Source: Spirodela intermedia (lineage: Eukaryota; Streptophyta; Magnoliopsida; Alismatales; Araceae). Taken from it: a DNA stretch of 64,000 bases. The translations under genes and the position numbers were made by a program. A model generated the notes under the pieces. That model had not been told where the DNA came from. It was given only the letters and a program-made list of their open reading frames with translations, and did no database searches. The stretch is taken from positions 8,964,231 to 9,028,230 of the forward strand of contig LR746269.1 in NCBI GenBank assembly GCA_902729315.2, written 5' to 3'. Of the stretch, positions 34,029 through 48,793 are shown in pieces; positions within the stretch are counted from its first letter, which is position 1, and every line of letters begins with the position of its first letter.

Positions 34029-35554
34029 GGTGCTGGAGTCCACTAGCAGAAGACACACATAAAGTTGTATTAATAAAAAAATAGTATACCTTTGAGGCTA
34101 CATGGGGTGCCTTTAAATAGGCTGAAGAGTCTTGATTTGGCACCAAGATTTGAATTTTTTAAATGAAATTTAAATTTGAAATCAAATTTTGAATGAAATT
34201 TAAATTTCAAAAATAAAATCTAAAATAAGAAATGAAATTTAAATTTCAAACAAAAAATAGATTTTAGATGAAATTTGAATTTCAAATGAAAATGAAATTT
34301 CGTATGAAGTTTGAATTTAAAATGAAAATTTCAATTTCAAATGAAAATTTGAATTTTAGATGAAATTTGAATATCAAACGAAAATTTGAATTTTGGATGA
34401 AATTTAAAAACTAATAAAAATAGAGATATGGGCCTAATTTCGTAATTGGGCTAGCTGCAACTAAAGTGAACTTCATGCTGCAATAGTAATAGACTTCTAG
34501 GTGCATCAATAGTGGGCTTCAAGCTTCTTCAATAGTAGGCTCAGGCTTTGAATTGCATTGAACTTTCTTTCTTGAAAATGACTCATCTTGGAGTCTTTAA
34601 CTCGCTCTCGATAATACTCATAGATATTTGTATCATTGAATGTAGATGAGATTCTCATTGTCTTTGGTAAGTCAATGACATATGCATTGTGATTAATCTT
34701 TTGAATGATTTTAAATAAGATCATACTTTTGTGAACTATGTTTGTGATAATTTACTATTATCAATCATTATTTTCTTAAGTATATCATAACTAAATCACT
34801 AACTTTAAAAAAAATTCTTATTATTTTTCTATCTATCTTTTCCTTGTAGTTTGAATAATTAGTTGTAGGATGATTATTCACATTCTCATGTATTGTTTTG
34901 ATGTATTATGTCATATTATTTAACCAAATTATTATTAGGTTTTGTAGGTACTTCAATCAAGTCAAGAGGGACTTTTGGTGGAAAACAATAGACAATAGAA
35001 AATAAAGAGTAATTTGTAAACTGATTTATCATAGAATTATATGCAAGTTCTACTTGAGCTGAAACAAGATTATATTGTCTTAGTCTGTCTCCTAAAATAT
35101 AACGGCTTAAATTACCAAGTGTCGTATTAATCACTTCTCTTCGATCATTAGTTTGTGGATGACTCATAGTACCAAAGTTTAGGCATGAGTCAAATATGTT
35201 CGAAACAATACATTAGAAATGAGACAGAAGTTTTGAGTCTCTATCAAATGTAATAATCTCAAGCACCCTATGCAAATAAAATATTTTCTTAAAAAATAAA
35301 TTTGTTATTTGAACGACATCATTAATCTTCTTAAAAAATATTTTTTTATTTCCTTAGGTCAATGAATTTTGAATAAAATTTGAATTTTGAATGAAATTAA
35401 AATTCGGATGAAATTTAAAAAACAATAAAAATAGAGATTGGGCCTAATTTCGCAATTAGCCAACTGCAATTAAAGTGGATTTCAAGCTGCAACATTAATA
35501 GGCTTCTAGGTGCATCAATAGTAGGCTTCAGGCTTCTTCAGTAGTGGGCTTATT
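34029..35554 (-). mobile_element. Internally deleted Ty3/gypsy remnant, copy 2
   Basis: Same layout as 6900-8425: integrase fragments at 34916-35344 and 34506-34724 between two LTR-like blocks (34392-34542 and 35408-35549). Confidence 0.75.
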
Positions 35555-35786
35555 TTATCCAGCCTAGAAATGTAGTTTTTAAGATCAACCTCATCTCCCA
35601 AGTTCATCTTCGCAATGCACACCTGAACATGGCAGCAAGAAACATCACATTTTAAGGGACAATTAAGCCCCCTGCCCTCCAACAAATACGAGGACGAACT
35701 GGTAAGTCAGAATGAATAAATGCCCATCTCTCTCCCTCTCTATGCTGCCGCTGCCCCACCACCAACCATCGTTCTCGATTGCTTAC

Positions 35787-36589
35787 CTGAAAGATGAGCC
35801 ACTTCTGTTCGATGTGGAAAGTTTTCAGTTGACTCTACCAGGACGTAGAAGAGCTGGGTCCAGCGTATCAGCTCAATTGGTTGCCATGACCACCTTCACG
35901 TTCATGATCTGTTCAAAAGCATCCATCTGAGAAAAACGAGAGAGCTTCACGTCGCCAATCAGTCCAAAATATCACGTTTGAATTACCCAAAAGTGTATTA
36001 AAGGCATTAAGCCCAATCAAAGAATGTGTACGTGAGTCTCCGCTGAGTTATAACGGCTGGATTAGGAGATAAGTGGGAACGTGGGTTCCACAGATCGTAA
36101 CTGTCTCTAGCGAACGTTACTCTCTCTCTCTCTCCTATAAATATGCTTCATGTGTTTGCCGAAACTTGGAGAGAATTTCTGTTGTGTTCTTGAAAATCCT
36201 AGTCTCGATTCTTCTTCTTCTCTCAAACGATCCTCGGGCAAGTTTTTGCTCTCAACATATGCGGCACCAACAAGACGAAATTAGAAATATGATCCACCAG
36301 CGTGTTGGATCGCCTGTGAAGAGCCACCCGCGCCGTCTTCAGGAGTTCCCTATTGACGGTGCTCAGGATCCACACGTACGGTTTGATCGCCTGGATGACC
36401 ACACGATGGCGTTGTTTTGGTCGATCATCTCCAGGAAATTGCCAACAACGAGCGTTCACCGCAGCTTACTGCCTCAGGTTCTTCTGCTCGTTCTTGATGC
36501 ACTCCTCCCACATCTCGACGAACTCCAGCTGGTGCCGCAGCACCTTGAGGTGCCCGTAGAGATCCTCCTCGGCAAGGGGGGAGGTGAAG
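35787..36589 (-). pseudogene. RPT3: RPT3 proteasome ATPase pseudogene, copy 2
   Basis: Identical in content to 8658-9460: N-terminal part at about 36269-36574, ATPase exon at 35787-35929 with the arginine-to-stop change and missing Walker region. Confidence 0.8.
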
Positions 36590-36997
36590 CCCAGCCGGGG
36601 CTCACCAGACTGCTCGGACGCGGCCGATATCTCCGAACTACTGACGGACGGGACAAAGACGAAGACGAAGACGAAGACGACGACGACTGGCTTCTTTCTT
36701 TCTGGCCCCCAGGAGAGAAGAAGGCGCCACTTTTTCAAATCGCGGGCTGGGCCCACCGTCTCGCTAACGGGCTGGCCCAGTTTCATTTCGGCGTCAAAAT
36801 TGGCCCAATCCCACGGAAGAAGCCAGTTCCAGAAGAGCACGACGAATCGTCGAGGGACGCAATCTCGTTGAGCCATAACCTAGTCAACTCATCGGTCAAC
36901 TCCAAATCGTTCTGCGTGGAGGGAGAGAGAGGGATCGATCATCATCATCTTATTACATAGAACATATATGATCGGCAACGGTGGCGAGGTCAGGGGT

Positions 36998-39900
36998 TCA
37001 CTGCTGGAGGGCGGCGCATCCGAGGACGGCGCCGCGAGAGCGGAAGAGCGGCCGGACGTCCCGCCACTGGAGGGGGGCGGCGGCGGGGTCGCAGTAGCGG
37101 GTGCAGGCGAACTTGACGATGTCGAAGACGCGGGCGTCCATGTCGTAGCGGATGGCCTTGCCGCCGACGAGATAGAGCTTCCCCCGGAGCCCGGCGAACC
37201 CGCAGCCGGAGGGCTGGAGCTTGCGGCGGTGGTCCGGCAGGTCGAACAGCGGTGGGCCATCGAGGACCGACCAGGCGCCGCCCGAGCCCTCGAGCGCGGC
37301 GAGGCCCCGCTCGAGGATGGCGTACAGGCGGCCGTCCAGCGCCGCCGCGGCGTTGCGGGGCAGCCTGTGGAGCTGCCAGGCCGCCGGCGCCGGCGCCCAA
37401 CTGCCCCATGCGGGGTCAAAGATGAAATGTCGCGGCTCGCTGGCGCTCCGCCCGACGACGTGGAACCTGCCGTCGTGGGAGACGCTGAAGCAGCTCCGTA
37501 GCGGGGTCGGCATTGGCGGCAGGTCCTCCCACCTGTCCTCGAGGACATCGTAGGACTCGGCGGAGGCGAGCCCCTGGGAGCCCGGCGAGTCGCACCCGCC
37601 GGCGACGAGGACCCGCCCGCGCACGGCGGAGCAGGCGAAGTCGCACCGCGGGGTCCTCATCCCCGCGACCTCGCTCCACCGATTCCTGTACGGGTCGAAG
37701 CTCATCACCTCGCGCGTCGCCGCCGGGCGCCGGTAGGAGGAGCAGCCGCCGCCGCCGCCGTGCTCCTCCAGCGGGGGCCTCACGGGGTACCCGCCCAGCA
37801 CCAGAAACCGCTCTCGCAGGGCGACGCAGGCGAACCCGCAGTGGGTGCTCCGGGGGTCGGTTCCCGGCGCCGGCGGCAGCGCGTGCCACCGGTCCGCGCC
37901 GGGGTCGTAGGCGCTCCAGCGCATGCCGGGCTTCTCGTCCGTCAGAACGAACAGCCAGTCGCCGCAGAGGCCCTCCCTGGCCTTGAGCCGCGAGTACTCC
38001 TCGCTCCTCAGCGCGTCCCTCCACCTCCTCGAGACGCATTCGAGGACCCCATGGTGCCCGTGGGATAGGGTGGCTAAGCACATCAGGGCGAGCTCGTCCG
38101 GCAGCCCGGGGATCAGACCTTCGCAGACGAGTTCTCTGCAGGGGAGGGAAGGAGGGAAGACAAACTCCAATTCAGAGGGGAGATACGCAAGGAATACTAA
38201 GGTAGTTTTTTCTGTTATTTGCTCAGCTGCTGAGAAATGCAACAGTCAGAATCATCTGATTGTTAGAGACCTCCACTCGCAGCAACAAGTGATACGACAT
38301 TACACAACTTAGTGAAGACGTTTACAGAGAAGCAGACAAGTTGGGATATAATTACTGTCCGACCTAAGGTCGTCAGGAAAGTGAAGATCACAAGCGCTAA
38401 GTAAGCGAAGAATGACAGAAACGAAACGAAACGAAACAAAACGAAACGAAATTTGGTGGTGTCACATAATAAGAACGCTTTCTTGTGGGTCGGGTATTCA
38501 TATTTTTTAAATGTTTTAAAAAATAAATTCGTGATATGTGTCCGCGATGATGATTCAATAAAAATGTATGAAAACATGGCAGTTTATGGCCCAAAATTAC
38601 CATGAGCTCAACCCTGGGAAACACATAGTCAGTTTGATAAACAGCTGGGCTCGTAGCCAGTTCTGGCAGTTGAATCAGTGATGGATGGCTACGGGGTCAT
38701 GGAAGAGAATGTAAGCATGCTGTTTAAACTTAGAATAGGTGGGAGTAAACACAATACGCAGATAGGAATCACTTGTGGCGAGGAGCTTAGATTTTAAGAC
38801 GACCAGAGGATCGCACACATCGAGTAAGCTTGAATTTGATGCAAATTTTCGAAAAAAATGGTACTGAAGTCATGAGTATTGAAGTTTTTAGATTCCCGGA
38901 TGGCTCAAGGCAAAAGCACTATCTTTTCAAAATCAGACCCTCATCACATTGAGGAAAATGTCAGCCTCAAGATCTTCCCAACTCAACTTCCTGAAATGTC
39001 GTTGGACTTCCAAGCCTGAAAACGATTTCAATTCAAATGCTAAGGTTATCGTCAAAGTAGGTGGAAATCATGCCAAATTCGTATCCCTTTATGCTCACCT
39101 ATTTATAACTATAGAGAGAGGAGGGCAGTGTTTGCCACAAGTTCTATTATTGGGTCAAATTCTAAATGCCTCACTAACACACTAACAGGTGAGCGGACCC
39201 TGTTGGGTTCATATTCTATTAGACTCTCTATGATTCCCTCTAAAGGAAACAAACAAACAGCCAGAAAAAAATGATTTTCTGCCTGAGAGGACAGACAACT
39301 CTACTGGCGAGAGGATGTTTGATGAGAAACAAAATTTCTAGATGCATTCAACTCCATCCGATTGCAGACCTCGACTCAGAACCACCAATAGAAATCAAAG
39401 TTGAATAAAAACTGAAATGGAGATTTAGTACAATCAGTAACTAATAATATGCCAAACAAAATCGACGAAGATACCGTAAAACACAATCAGAAGATAGCTT
39501 CATCTTATGCATGCAAGTGAAGATAGCTTCGCACATTTAATTAACTTCAGCTGACAAATTTTTTTACAGTGAACCAGAAAAACAAACAATTTGTCCCAGT
39601 TTAAAAACCTTCACTTAGACATCTCCGGGAAAGTGAAGATCACAAAAGCTAAAAAAACGCAGGTAAAACTAAAGAACACACTGACAATTCTTAATTAAAA
39701 TTATATCGTGTTTGGCCTCTTTTTTTTCAAAAGTAAAAAAATAAGCCTTGAAATGCATACACGATTATAAACCAGGAAGCACGTTTCTCAGAACAATGTC
39801 TACTCCATACTCATGTAAAGCTAGGCGATACAGGACTAATCCAATACCTAACCGAGTTCATTCACAATTCCAGCACCTGAATTATACAATGTTTTTTTTC

Positions 39901-41086
39901 AATTGGTCCTTTCCTGACAGTTGAGGGTAGCACTGATGACTAAGGAGACGAATACTCGAAGCATGTTTTCCACAGATGATGTAACGTAAAACAGCGAAAT
40001 TAAAAATGGGAAGGAAGAAAAATGATATATATGAAAGCAAACACTTGGGATTCCGAGCTTAGCTTCTAAAAAGGGCCATAAAATCATGCTCGCGAAGAAA
40101 GTTTATGCTTAGTGCAAATATTGGAAAAACTAATTTATTAAATGGTCACGAGATCCATAAAGTAACGAGTTTTGTACCTATTAGGATCCATAAGGACAGT
40201 GAGACAAAAGGATTACTTTTCAAACTCTTAGTCCAATCGGGATGACGGAAATTTTATCCCTAAAATCTATCTTCTTATATAATCCCTGGATCTCTCTAAC
40301 CTCGAAACTGAAAAGAATTGAAACGTCTATGCTGAAATTGTGTTTCTAAATTGTCGAGGTTTGAACTTAATAAATCTTCATTCAGCAACGACCACTCGTC
40401 AATTGTAGGGCCACGGTGTTCCTGAGGTGAGTAAAGTCTCCATTAAATGAAAACTTTCAACTTCTCTCTCATATTCCACCAATGACATGGATCTACATTT
40501 CTTCTCTGTAGTTCCTTAGATTGAAAGAAACATATGAAAAGAGTGCTATCCATTCAAAAGACTTCTCCAACAATATGGACCTCGAGTATTAACCAGAGAA
40601 TAAAAAACCAGTAGAAAGAAGTTATAGAGGCTCTCTGTCGCCGCCTAGGTCATCTCGACTCTATTCCACGCATAAAAAAACCATTGGTCACATTACGTCA
40701 CATAATTTTACTTCTAATCAGGTCTCCTTTGTGAATCCGGCGTTCAAGTTTTCTTTCGGTCAGTTGACCTTTTCCCCGAGGTGTACCGTCCATTTCACAT
40801 ATCAGGATCCTAGTGTCAAAAACGGTGCACAAGAATGAAACAGGAAAATAGAAAAGTGTTTACAGCCTAACGATCACAATCGGTGAGGAACAGGACAGCG
40901 AAAAATATCCATCCAACCGTCCAGCAATCCTGAAGCAAGCGAACAAGAGTGCGTCTGCACCGCTAATTCCGAACCAGGGAATCCTCGACCGCCCCGCGGC
41001 ATCGACAGCAACAACACGCAGGCGAAATCAGTGCGCAGGCATCGTAGTGAACCGAAGAAGGTTTGAGAAACGAGTACTTACCCCAT
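36998..41086 (-). CDS. F-box/kelch-repeat protein, At1g16250-like, copy 2
   Basis: Exons 41082-41086 (ATGGG) and 36998-38135, with the same 2946-base intron. The 380-residue product is identical to that of the gene at 9869-13957: F-box near residues 8-52 and kelch repeats to about residue 370. No coding difference was found between the two copies, which fits either a very young duplication or a duplicated assembly segment. The three CACGTG boxes upstream are also kept. Confidence 0.85.
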
Positions 41087-41225
41087 CTCGACCAGTCGTC
41101 CCTCCGCCACCGCTCGACCGCCCCGACGCTCTTCCCTCCCCCCTCCCCGGCCTCTTCCTCTTATTTGCTCCACAAAGCGAAGCCGTTGCTCGTTCGCACG
41201 TTGTTCCTCCCAAGCACGTTCATCG

Positions 41226-41295
41226 CACGTGCGATAATGAGAGGGCGGGATGGTTAGGTACGCACGTGACGCCTGGGCTCCAACGTCCGCACGTG
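41226..41295 (-). promoter_or_regulatory. Three CACGTG G-box cores, copy 2
   Basis: CACGTG at 41226-41231, 41263-41268 and 41290-41295, upstream of the second F-box gene copy. Confidence 0.5.
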
Positions 41296-41473
41296 TCGGT
41301 GCCAGACAGGCCGCAGCCGACTCAGGTCGCGCTATTTTACGCTTATTATTAATAACAATTATTGTTTATCCCACAGCGGCAGTAAATATCTGGGAATAAA
41401 ATTACGCCCATAAATGCATTCTTTTTTCGTATTTACAGTCCGTAAACTCTTCTCACCACACCGTTCAAATTAG

Positions 41474-41476
<3 letters not shown>

Positions 41477-41526
<50 letters not shown>
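41477..41526. repeat. GA microsatellite, copy 2
   Basis: Fifty-base GA run, same length as in copy 1. Confidence 0.95.
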
Positions 41527-41533
41527 CTCTTCT

Positions 41534-42637
41534 CTATTCGGGAGGGTGAATGAGGTTCTGGTTCTTCTGCGCGGACGCGAGCTCAGCAGAGAGGATGATG
41601 GAGGATCCCGCCGCCTCCCTCAAATAGCGGACGTCTCCGTTCATGTGCCTGAGGAGATTCCGGCAGACGAGCAGGCTGACGCCGTCGTCGGAGGCCTCAT
41701 CCGCGTCCCCGAACATTTGCGCGAGGAGCTCCTCCGGGACGCCATTGCCGTGGTGCGTGATCCTGCAACCAGACAGCGGCGGCGTTCTCAGATTCATTCA
41801 TTCATTCATTCATTCCAGGCGAGATCGCGACGCGATGGACGGACTCGCCGGCCACTACTGACTCCATTCGGACCCTACCTGAGCTCTATTCGGACGGCGT
41901 GCAGGCTCTTCCCGAGCCGGTCCTTGGTCAAGCTCGCAGCGACCTCGAGCTGGCCGCCGCTTCGGGAGAACTTCACTGAAACCAGTAGGAAGTCCGCGAT
42001 GATTTGCTGGAGCCTCAGCCGATCCCCGTAGAGGATCTCCGACAGGGACTCCCCGGTGAGGTCGTAGGCGATCTCCACGCCCTTGGCCTTGCTTGCGATC
42101 ATCACCTGGCTCACCGCAGCGGCCAGGACCTCCCTCAGAGAGAACTCCACCATCTCCAGATCCAGGCAGCTGCGGCGTTCGATCGGGGGTCAGAGGATGA
42201 ATTTGGCAGAGGAGGATGGAATTTGGTGGCCGAACCTGTCCGTGATGCTATCGAGGTCGATGTCGCCGAGGATTTTGTCCAGCTGGAGCTGGCAGCTCGC
42301 CGCGGTGGCGAGGATCTGCCTCTGCTCGTCGGAGAGAGGGGTCCGCTGGAGCATTTCCCTGGAGAAGTCAATGCCGGAGAGGGGGCTCCTGATCTCGTGG
42401 CGGATGTAGGTCAGGGCCTTGAGGCTCTTTGCCGTGGTCTGCTCCGACAGCCGCGGCGCGTGGAGCACCTGCTGCAGGAAGCAGAAGACGCTGGTGAGGC
42501 CTGGGCATCCGCCTTCTTGTTGATGGAGAGCAGGCAGTTCACGTGCTTCCCCCGTGACTGAGGAACCCCAAGGGCACCTTCCTAGTCTCTTGGCCGGCCA
42601 TGGCATTGTTGAGACATGCGAGGAGCCTCTCCTGTGT
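41534..42637 (-). pseudogene. PHYA: Phytochrome A pseudogene, C-terminal exons, copy 2
   Basis: Exon 2 part 42236-42637, exon 3 41879-42169 and exon 4 41534-41762. It has the same frameshifts as copy 1. The one substitution between units falls here: C at 41735 (proline codon CCG) against G at 14606 (CCC), both read on the minus strand. Confidence 0.88.
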
Positions 42638-45600
42638 GGGCTGACACCACCAAGTGATTTCTCTTAGTTTGAAACCGTCACCTTCGAGATGTGTGAGCTT
42701 GCCTATAGGTAGATAGAGATGCCGCCTTTTAAGAGACGGTTATCTTTTTCTATTTTCTATAAATAGGACATGTATTTTTCTTTTTTAGTACCACGACAAG
42801 TTTTCTCTTTTCTCTCTTGATTATATTCTCTCTTTTCATTAACTCTATTATTCTTTTTTAGTCTCTTCTCTCTCTTCTATTATAGGTGAAGTTTTTATAG
42901 AAGAAGATAAGAGTCAATTGATGGCTCTCCAGTGTGTGGGTCATCTTGAAGGCATTGAGACATGGATTAGAAGTATTTGGTAAAAGTCGTTTCCATCTGA
43001 ATTCTTGATAATTTATTGATTTCTCTTCTATTTGTTTTCATCAATATCTAGAAATTGTGTTTTTGTTATTTTATTGTGACCTTATGCTTACATATTTATT
43101 CTTACAAGTGGTATTAGAGTATTGGATTGATTATTTCTAGATTTACTATAACTTCTAAGGTAGATACTAATAACCAAAAATTAGATAAGTCTTCTAACTT
43201 TAATCTTTAGAAATATTGTGTGTATGATACATTATTACAAACTGACTTATATAAGACTTTTGGATAGACCAATACTAGACAAGATTAATGTTGATAAATG
43301 AGAGATAATAAAGAAGAAGTTTAGAGGATTTATTCATACATCTCTATTTGATTGGGCTTTTTAATAGGTCATGGATGAATATAATTCAAATAAATTTTGA
43401 AAGAAGTTGGAGAAACGATGTGTACTAAAGTCGATGATGAGTAAATAGACATTAAAAAAAGGTATTTAGATTACGCATGTCAGATAGAGATGTCTAATAA
43501 AATATTCGTTCTTGAAGATGTTATTGACTCATTGATGGAGTATTATCATTAAAAAAAGATGTTGGCGAGGCTCGTGGTTGATAAACTTAATTTAGAGGTT
43601 AAATATGTGGTTGTGATGTAATTAGGTTCATACAAATAATATTTATAAAACCTCACTCTTCTGTTTAAGATAAATAAGGGTTGATCTTCAAGGAGTGTGG
43701 GTAATGAAAGTAAAAATTTTATTTATTTTATGATATATATAAATATATTTGAGATTATGAAGAGTGAAATTAAATTTAAAAGGGTGATGACAAGAGAAAT
43801 GAAAAGTATGATAAAGGGGAGAGAATGAATCTAATGTAATGAAATGATAGAATAAATGATAAAACTAGTTTGAACTAAGAGTTAATCTATCTATAGAGAA
43901 GATTACAATGACATCTCAAATTTAGATTTTACACAAACCTCGTTGTGTGCTAGTATTAGGTTGAGTGATGCTTGATCTATTATGATCTTGATGTGTTCTA
44001 GGTAATCTTTTCTCCACGATGATCTTATGCATAAGAATATTGTTGACAAAGTTTTGATTTTCCTCCTATTTTTTTAGACTAGTCATTACTAGAGAGAGTC
44101 AAAAAGCATCCATCAAGAGGGAGGTGAGATGTCTTAATCTTTTCAAAAATTAGCCCTCTCCAAAAGACAATTATGATTAATGACTGACTCTCTTGGTAGA
44201 TAGTCTAGATTCTTCCATGAAGGAGGTGTTCTAATCCTTCTCTTAATTTCATCTTAAGATGTCCTAAGATGGACGACCTAGATCTCATCTCTTGATAATC
44301 TTTTTAGGTCTAAATGAGCTAAATTAGTGTGACATTCTCTCTTGGGCCCATAAACATATTAGGCCAGCCCTCTCCATAAGACTTGGACTTTTCTTTGGGA
44401 TGAAGACTTAGGCTTCTTTTATTACTTCTAACTCATAATAAAAGTTCACTGAAGTTCTAGTAATAAAATAGTTATCAAGAAAATGTGAAAGAATCACTAC
44501 TTGACTTTATAAAAGTCAAGTGGGGTTAGTCTCATATTATAAATAAAATAATATATATTAAAATGTAAATATTAAAATATTATAAATATCATAATGAGTT
44601 GATAATATATATAAATATATTCTCTACTCGTTAATTAACATCTATATATAAGATAGTAATATATAGATGTAATAACTAATTTATATGTAACATCAATGGT
44701 GTATTAACATCAATGGTGAAGATTTATATGTAAAGGGTGAAAGAGAATGTGGAAGGCAAAAGAAAAAGAGATCATCATGAGACAAGAAGAGTAAGTCCAA
44801 GTCACAAGCAAATTGATTGAAAAACTAAACTTGTCACAAATATCATGAGAAAGGACACTTACGAAGGAATTATCTGAAGAATCGGAGTGATAAAACAGTA
44901 GGAGGTAAATCTAATTTAGCTAATGTTGCAAAAATTGAGGACAAAGAAGATGATGAAGTCTATTATGATTTTGTTGCAATCAAGGAGTTGTCAAATACAT
45001 AGATTCTTAATACTAATTGTTCATCATTTGTGTCTTAATGCTGACTAGTTTGACTCGTACAAGAGTGCAACATGAGTTATTTTTATAATAAATAATGCAA
45101 CTTTTGAAGTTGTTTGTATTAGTTTGGTAAAGGTTCAGATATTTGACGAAATGGTCAATCCGAAAGTTTGAAAAATATTTATCATGTTTCAGCATTACAT
45201 TAGAATTTGACTTCACTTGGAGTATTGAAAATAAATGAATGCTGCTTCAAATGCGATAATAAGATTCTCAAGATTATCAAGAGATCATTTGTTATGATAA
45301 AAGAAAGACATCAACAAACAAATATTTATAAACTTGAGGGGTGTACTATTGTAGGTGGAGCTTGTGTTGTAATACATGATGATTTCATGATTAATGACAC
45401 TCTTTTATGATACTTGTGATTAAGTCATATGAATGAATAGGTATGCATAAGTTACATACATGAGGATTGCTACCTGGTGTGAAAACTTGTAAATTAGATC
45501 TTTACAAGTATTATATCATGAAAAAATAGTACAAAATGACATTTAAGGCAGCAAAATATGATATAGATGATGTGTTAGATTATATTTATTCAATGTGTGT

Positions 45601-46541
45601 GGTTTGATTAATGTGATGTCGATGAGTGGTGCTTATTATTTTATAACTGTTGTTGATGATTTTTTTAAGAAAATCTAAGTATTCTTCTTGAAGCATAAGT
45701 CAGAAGTGTTTGCGAAGTTCAAAACTTAGTGTGTGAAGGTGGAGAATCAAACGGAGAAGAATATCAAAGTCTTGTGATTGACAATAGTATAAAATTTAAT
45801 AATTCTAAATTTGATTAATATTGAGATGAGCATAGTATTTAATGTTATTATACAATGAAGAAGACTCTATAGTAGAACAGTGTTGTTGAGTGGATGAATT
45901 GCACAATCGCTAAGAGATCACAGTGTTTATGACTAAGAACTAACTTGTCCAAGGAGTTTTAGCGGAAGTTGTGAGTATAATAACTTATTTAGTTAAAATC
46001 CTACTATTTTTGGGAAGGTTGTTGAAGAGGTATGGATTGAAAATCCTATTAACTATTCAATTTTTTTTTTATTTGGATGTCCAAGATATGTCTTTACACT
46101 TGCTGATTAGATATCGAAATTAGATCTAAAGTCGAATAAATATATCTTCTTTGGCTATAGTACTAATGTGAAGAGATATTGACTTCGAGATTTAGAGGTG
46201 AAGAAAGTTATTTTCAACAGACATATAATTTTTGATAAAGATCATATGTTGAAGTCCTTCTCTACATGACATATGATTCAAGAATCTAATGATACTCGAG
46301 TCGAAGATAAAGCAAAGTTAGAGGTGGAGACTTTGTAGAGTCTTCCTAATTCTAGTGTGAATGAAGGTCAAGTTACAAAATCATTAGATGTTTTTGATTA
46401 TATTACTACTAGACAAAGTAGGCATGAAGTAAGACCTTCTATTCGTCTTGATAATCATATTATCTTTGTGTTATTTGTAGGAGATGACGAGCCCATAATT
46501 TTTCTGGAGTTAATTAGTTGTCTTGAAAGGAGAAGTGACGA
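42638..46541 (+). mobile_element. Ty1/copia remnant on plus strand, copy 2
   Basis: Second copy of 15509-19412. The primer-site-like sequence is at 43109-43120, and the same decayed integrase and pre-integrase pieces follow. Confidence 0.75.
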
Positions 46542-46643
46542 CAACTTCATAATATACAATTCATATATAATTCAATGACAACTTCATAATATACAATTCA
46601 TATATAATTCAATGACAACTTCATAATATACAATTCATATATA
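46542..46643. repeat. 37-base tandem repeat, copy 2
   Basis: Same unit and copy number as 19413-19514. Confidence 0.95.
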
Positions 46644-48793
46644 TTATTGTCTACATTGAGATTAATTCTAGCAATCTCCCACTTAGATAAAATATATATA
46701 ATAACTTGATATTATACATCATGACCTTATGAGCTCAATTATTTTTATCATTGCTAGAGAAATCTCCAATAATCTTCTCTATTATTATATCAATATAGAA
46801 TTAAAAGGGTTTTCATTCACATTTTTTGGCTAATTGAACCTAACAATAATCACATTTATCAATATAATGAACGGCATAGATCAAGTATGGATATGTAGTA
46901 CGAAAATTACATGAAATGTGACTCATACATGTATATTTCTAACTTAGTCCTCATTTTGAACAGAGATAAAATAACCACATTTGGAGTGAGAATAATCATA
47001 AACTTTATTCATATATGAAATAGCTAAAGTATATGTCTATAACTATACGAGCATTGACGTGACTTAGTCTTTGTATAGTAAATCACGTAAATTTAAAATT
47101 TATAAAAGTAGAAAATACTAATTTTTAGATATTTAGAAGTATTTTTAAAATAATATATTAATTATAAGTTAATAAAACATCTAAAAATAGTGATAATTTT
47201 CAAATAAATCACAAGAATGTAATATAATATTAGATAAGTTTTCAAAATTTTCTTAAAAGAATATAATATTTTATGAATTTTATACTAAGAAATAAAATGA
47301 AATATATTTCAAATTCTTGAAAAAGAGAAATAAGGGTGCAAGCGTCAAGATGACATCAGCGCCTAACGAATGTGAATCGAACAAAAATAGAGTTTTGCTT
47401 GATGATTTTTACGTAAGTGATTATAAATAATTTAATTGATCAAATTAAGATTTATAAAAGTTTGAAGAATCATAATTAAATAAAATATAGCTTGGTAAAT
47501 TTAAATTATATAAATTATCACTAAATGAAGTACAAATTAAGTTGAAAGTAGGAAAACACAATTCTAGTGTCACAACAGTAATATGTTGGCCATGCATTGG
47601 AATCCTAAGTGTTTAGAAAGATTGTCGTGTAATGTCCATAGTCTTGAAGGCTCTCCTTAGACAAAGACAACATGAGTAATCTTTAGATCTCTTTGCGAAG
47701 TATAAAGATCAATGAAATGAGTCCTCAAATTGTCTCTAATGGTTATCACCCAACAGAGTAGAAAATTGGTGACTTTGTTGCTTTCTAGCGACTGTCACCT
47801 GATAGAGAAGAGCTGAATGAAGGTAGGGCACGTGTCAAGAAGCTTCATCTTCAAGTTCACATAGTAAGAGGAGACTCTTCATTACATCTGGTACGCTCTC
47901 AAAAGGTGACGATTCATCTCCCAATGACAACTTATTCGTCGATCAATTGAATATGATTTACTCAATAGATTTGTGATCTTTTTATTGTGAATTGTTTAAT
48001 AATTTTAGTAACAATGCTCCATAAATCACATTGACGAGATTTTTATCAATGATCTAGTGATTCTAGCAACTTAATCCTTCACCAACAATCTATAAAAAAG
48101 TTGTGATAATCAAATAAAAATACGAGTTTTGACTTTAAGAGAAATCCAACCCACATTGACTACTTGACTTCATGAGAGAGGTTAAAATAAATATTCTAAT
48201 ATCCTTATCAAGTGACATCATCATGGTATATCTCACATAGTTTAGGTATTAAAATCTTCATAGCCTTTTGAGGGAAGGTGTGACGCGGGTTTAGTCTCAC
48301 ATCACTTGTGTGCCGAAGTTTTGGGTTAATATATTATAATATCCTATTTGCAAGTAATGATTCCTTTTCTCCTGCGTGTACAACTACTCCTTGCCCCACA
48401 ATCGGTTGGCCACTAGTGACGTGGAAGGGAAGTGGTGCACACGTGCCCCCATCAGTTTTAGCTGCTCCAACCCCTACTTGTGGCTCCCTCCGACTATACT
48501 TCTGACTCACTTGCGGGCTCAGTTGACCGGTGATTCTCCCCTTTTGTTATATTTTTATTTTAATTTATTTTTCTTCATTTATCTCAAAAATAGGGTTATA
48601 AAAATCATATAAATTTGTAAAAAAACACATAATTAGCCAAAAATTCACGTTAATAAACTAAAAATCACTTTTCACAATTTAACACAAATATAAGTCTATT
48701 TATCATGAGTTAAGACTAAAACTATATTATTTACTAATTATTAACTCATGATAATAAAGACTTATCAAGTATCAAAATACAAACTCTCATTAA
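46644..48793. other. AT-rich retrotransposon debris, copy 2
   Basis: Copy of 19515-21664, polypurine-like site at 46675-46684. No intact gene. Confidence 0.5.
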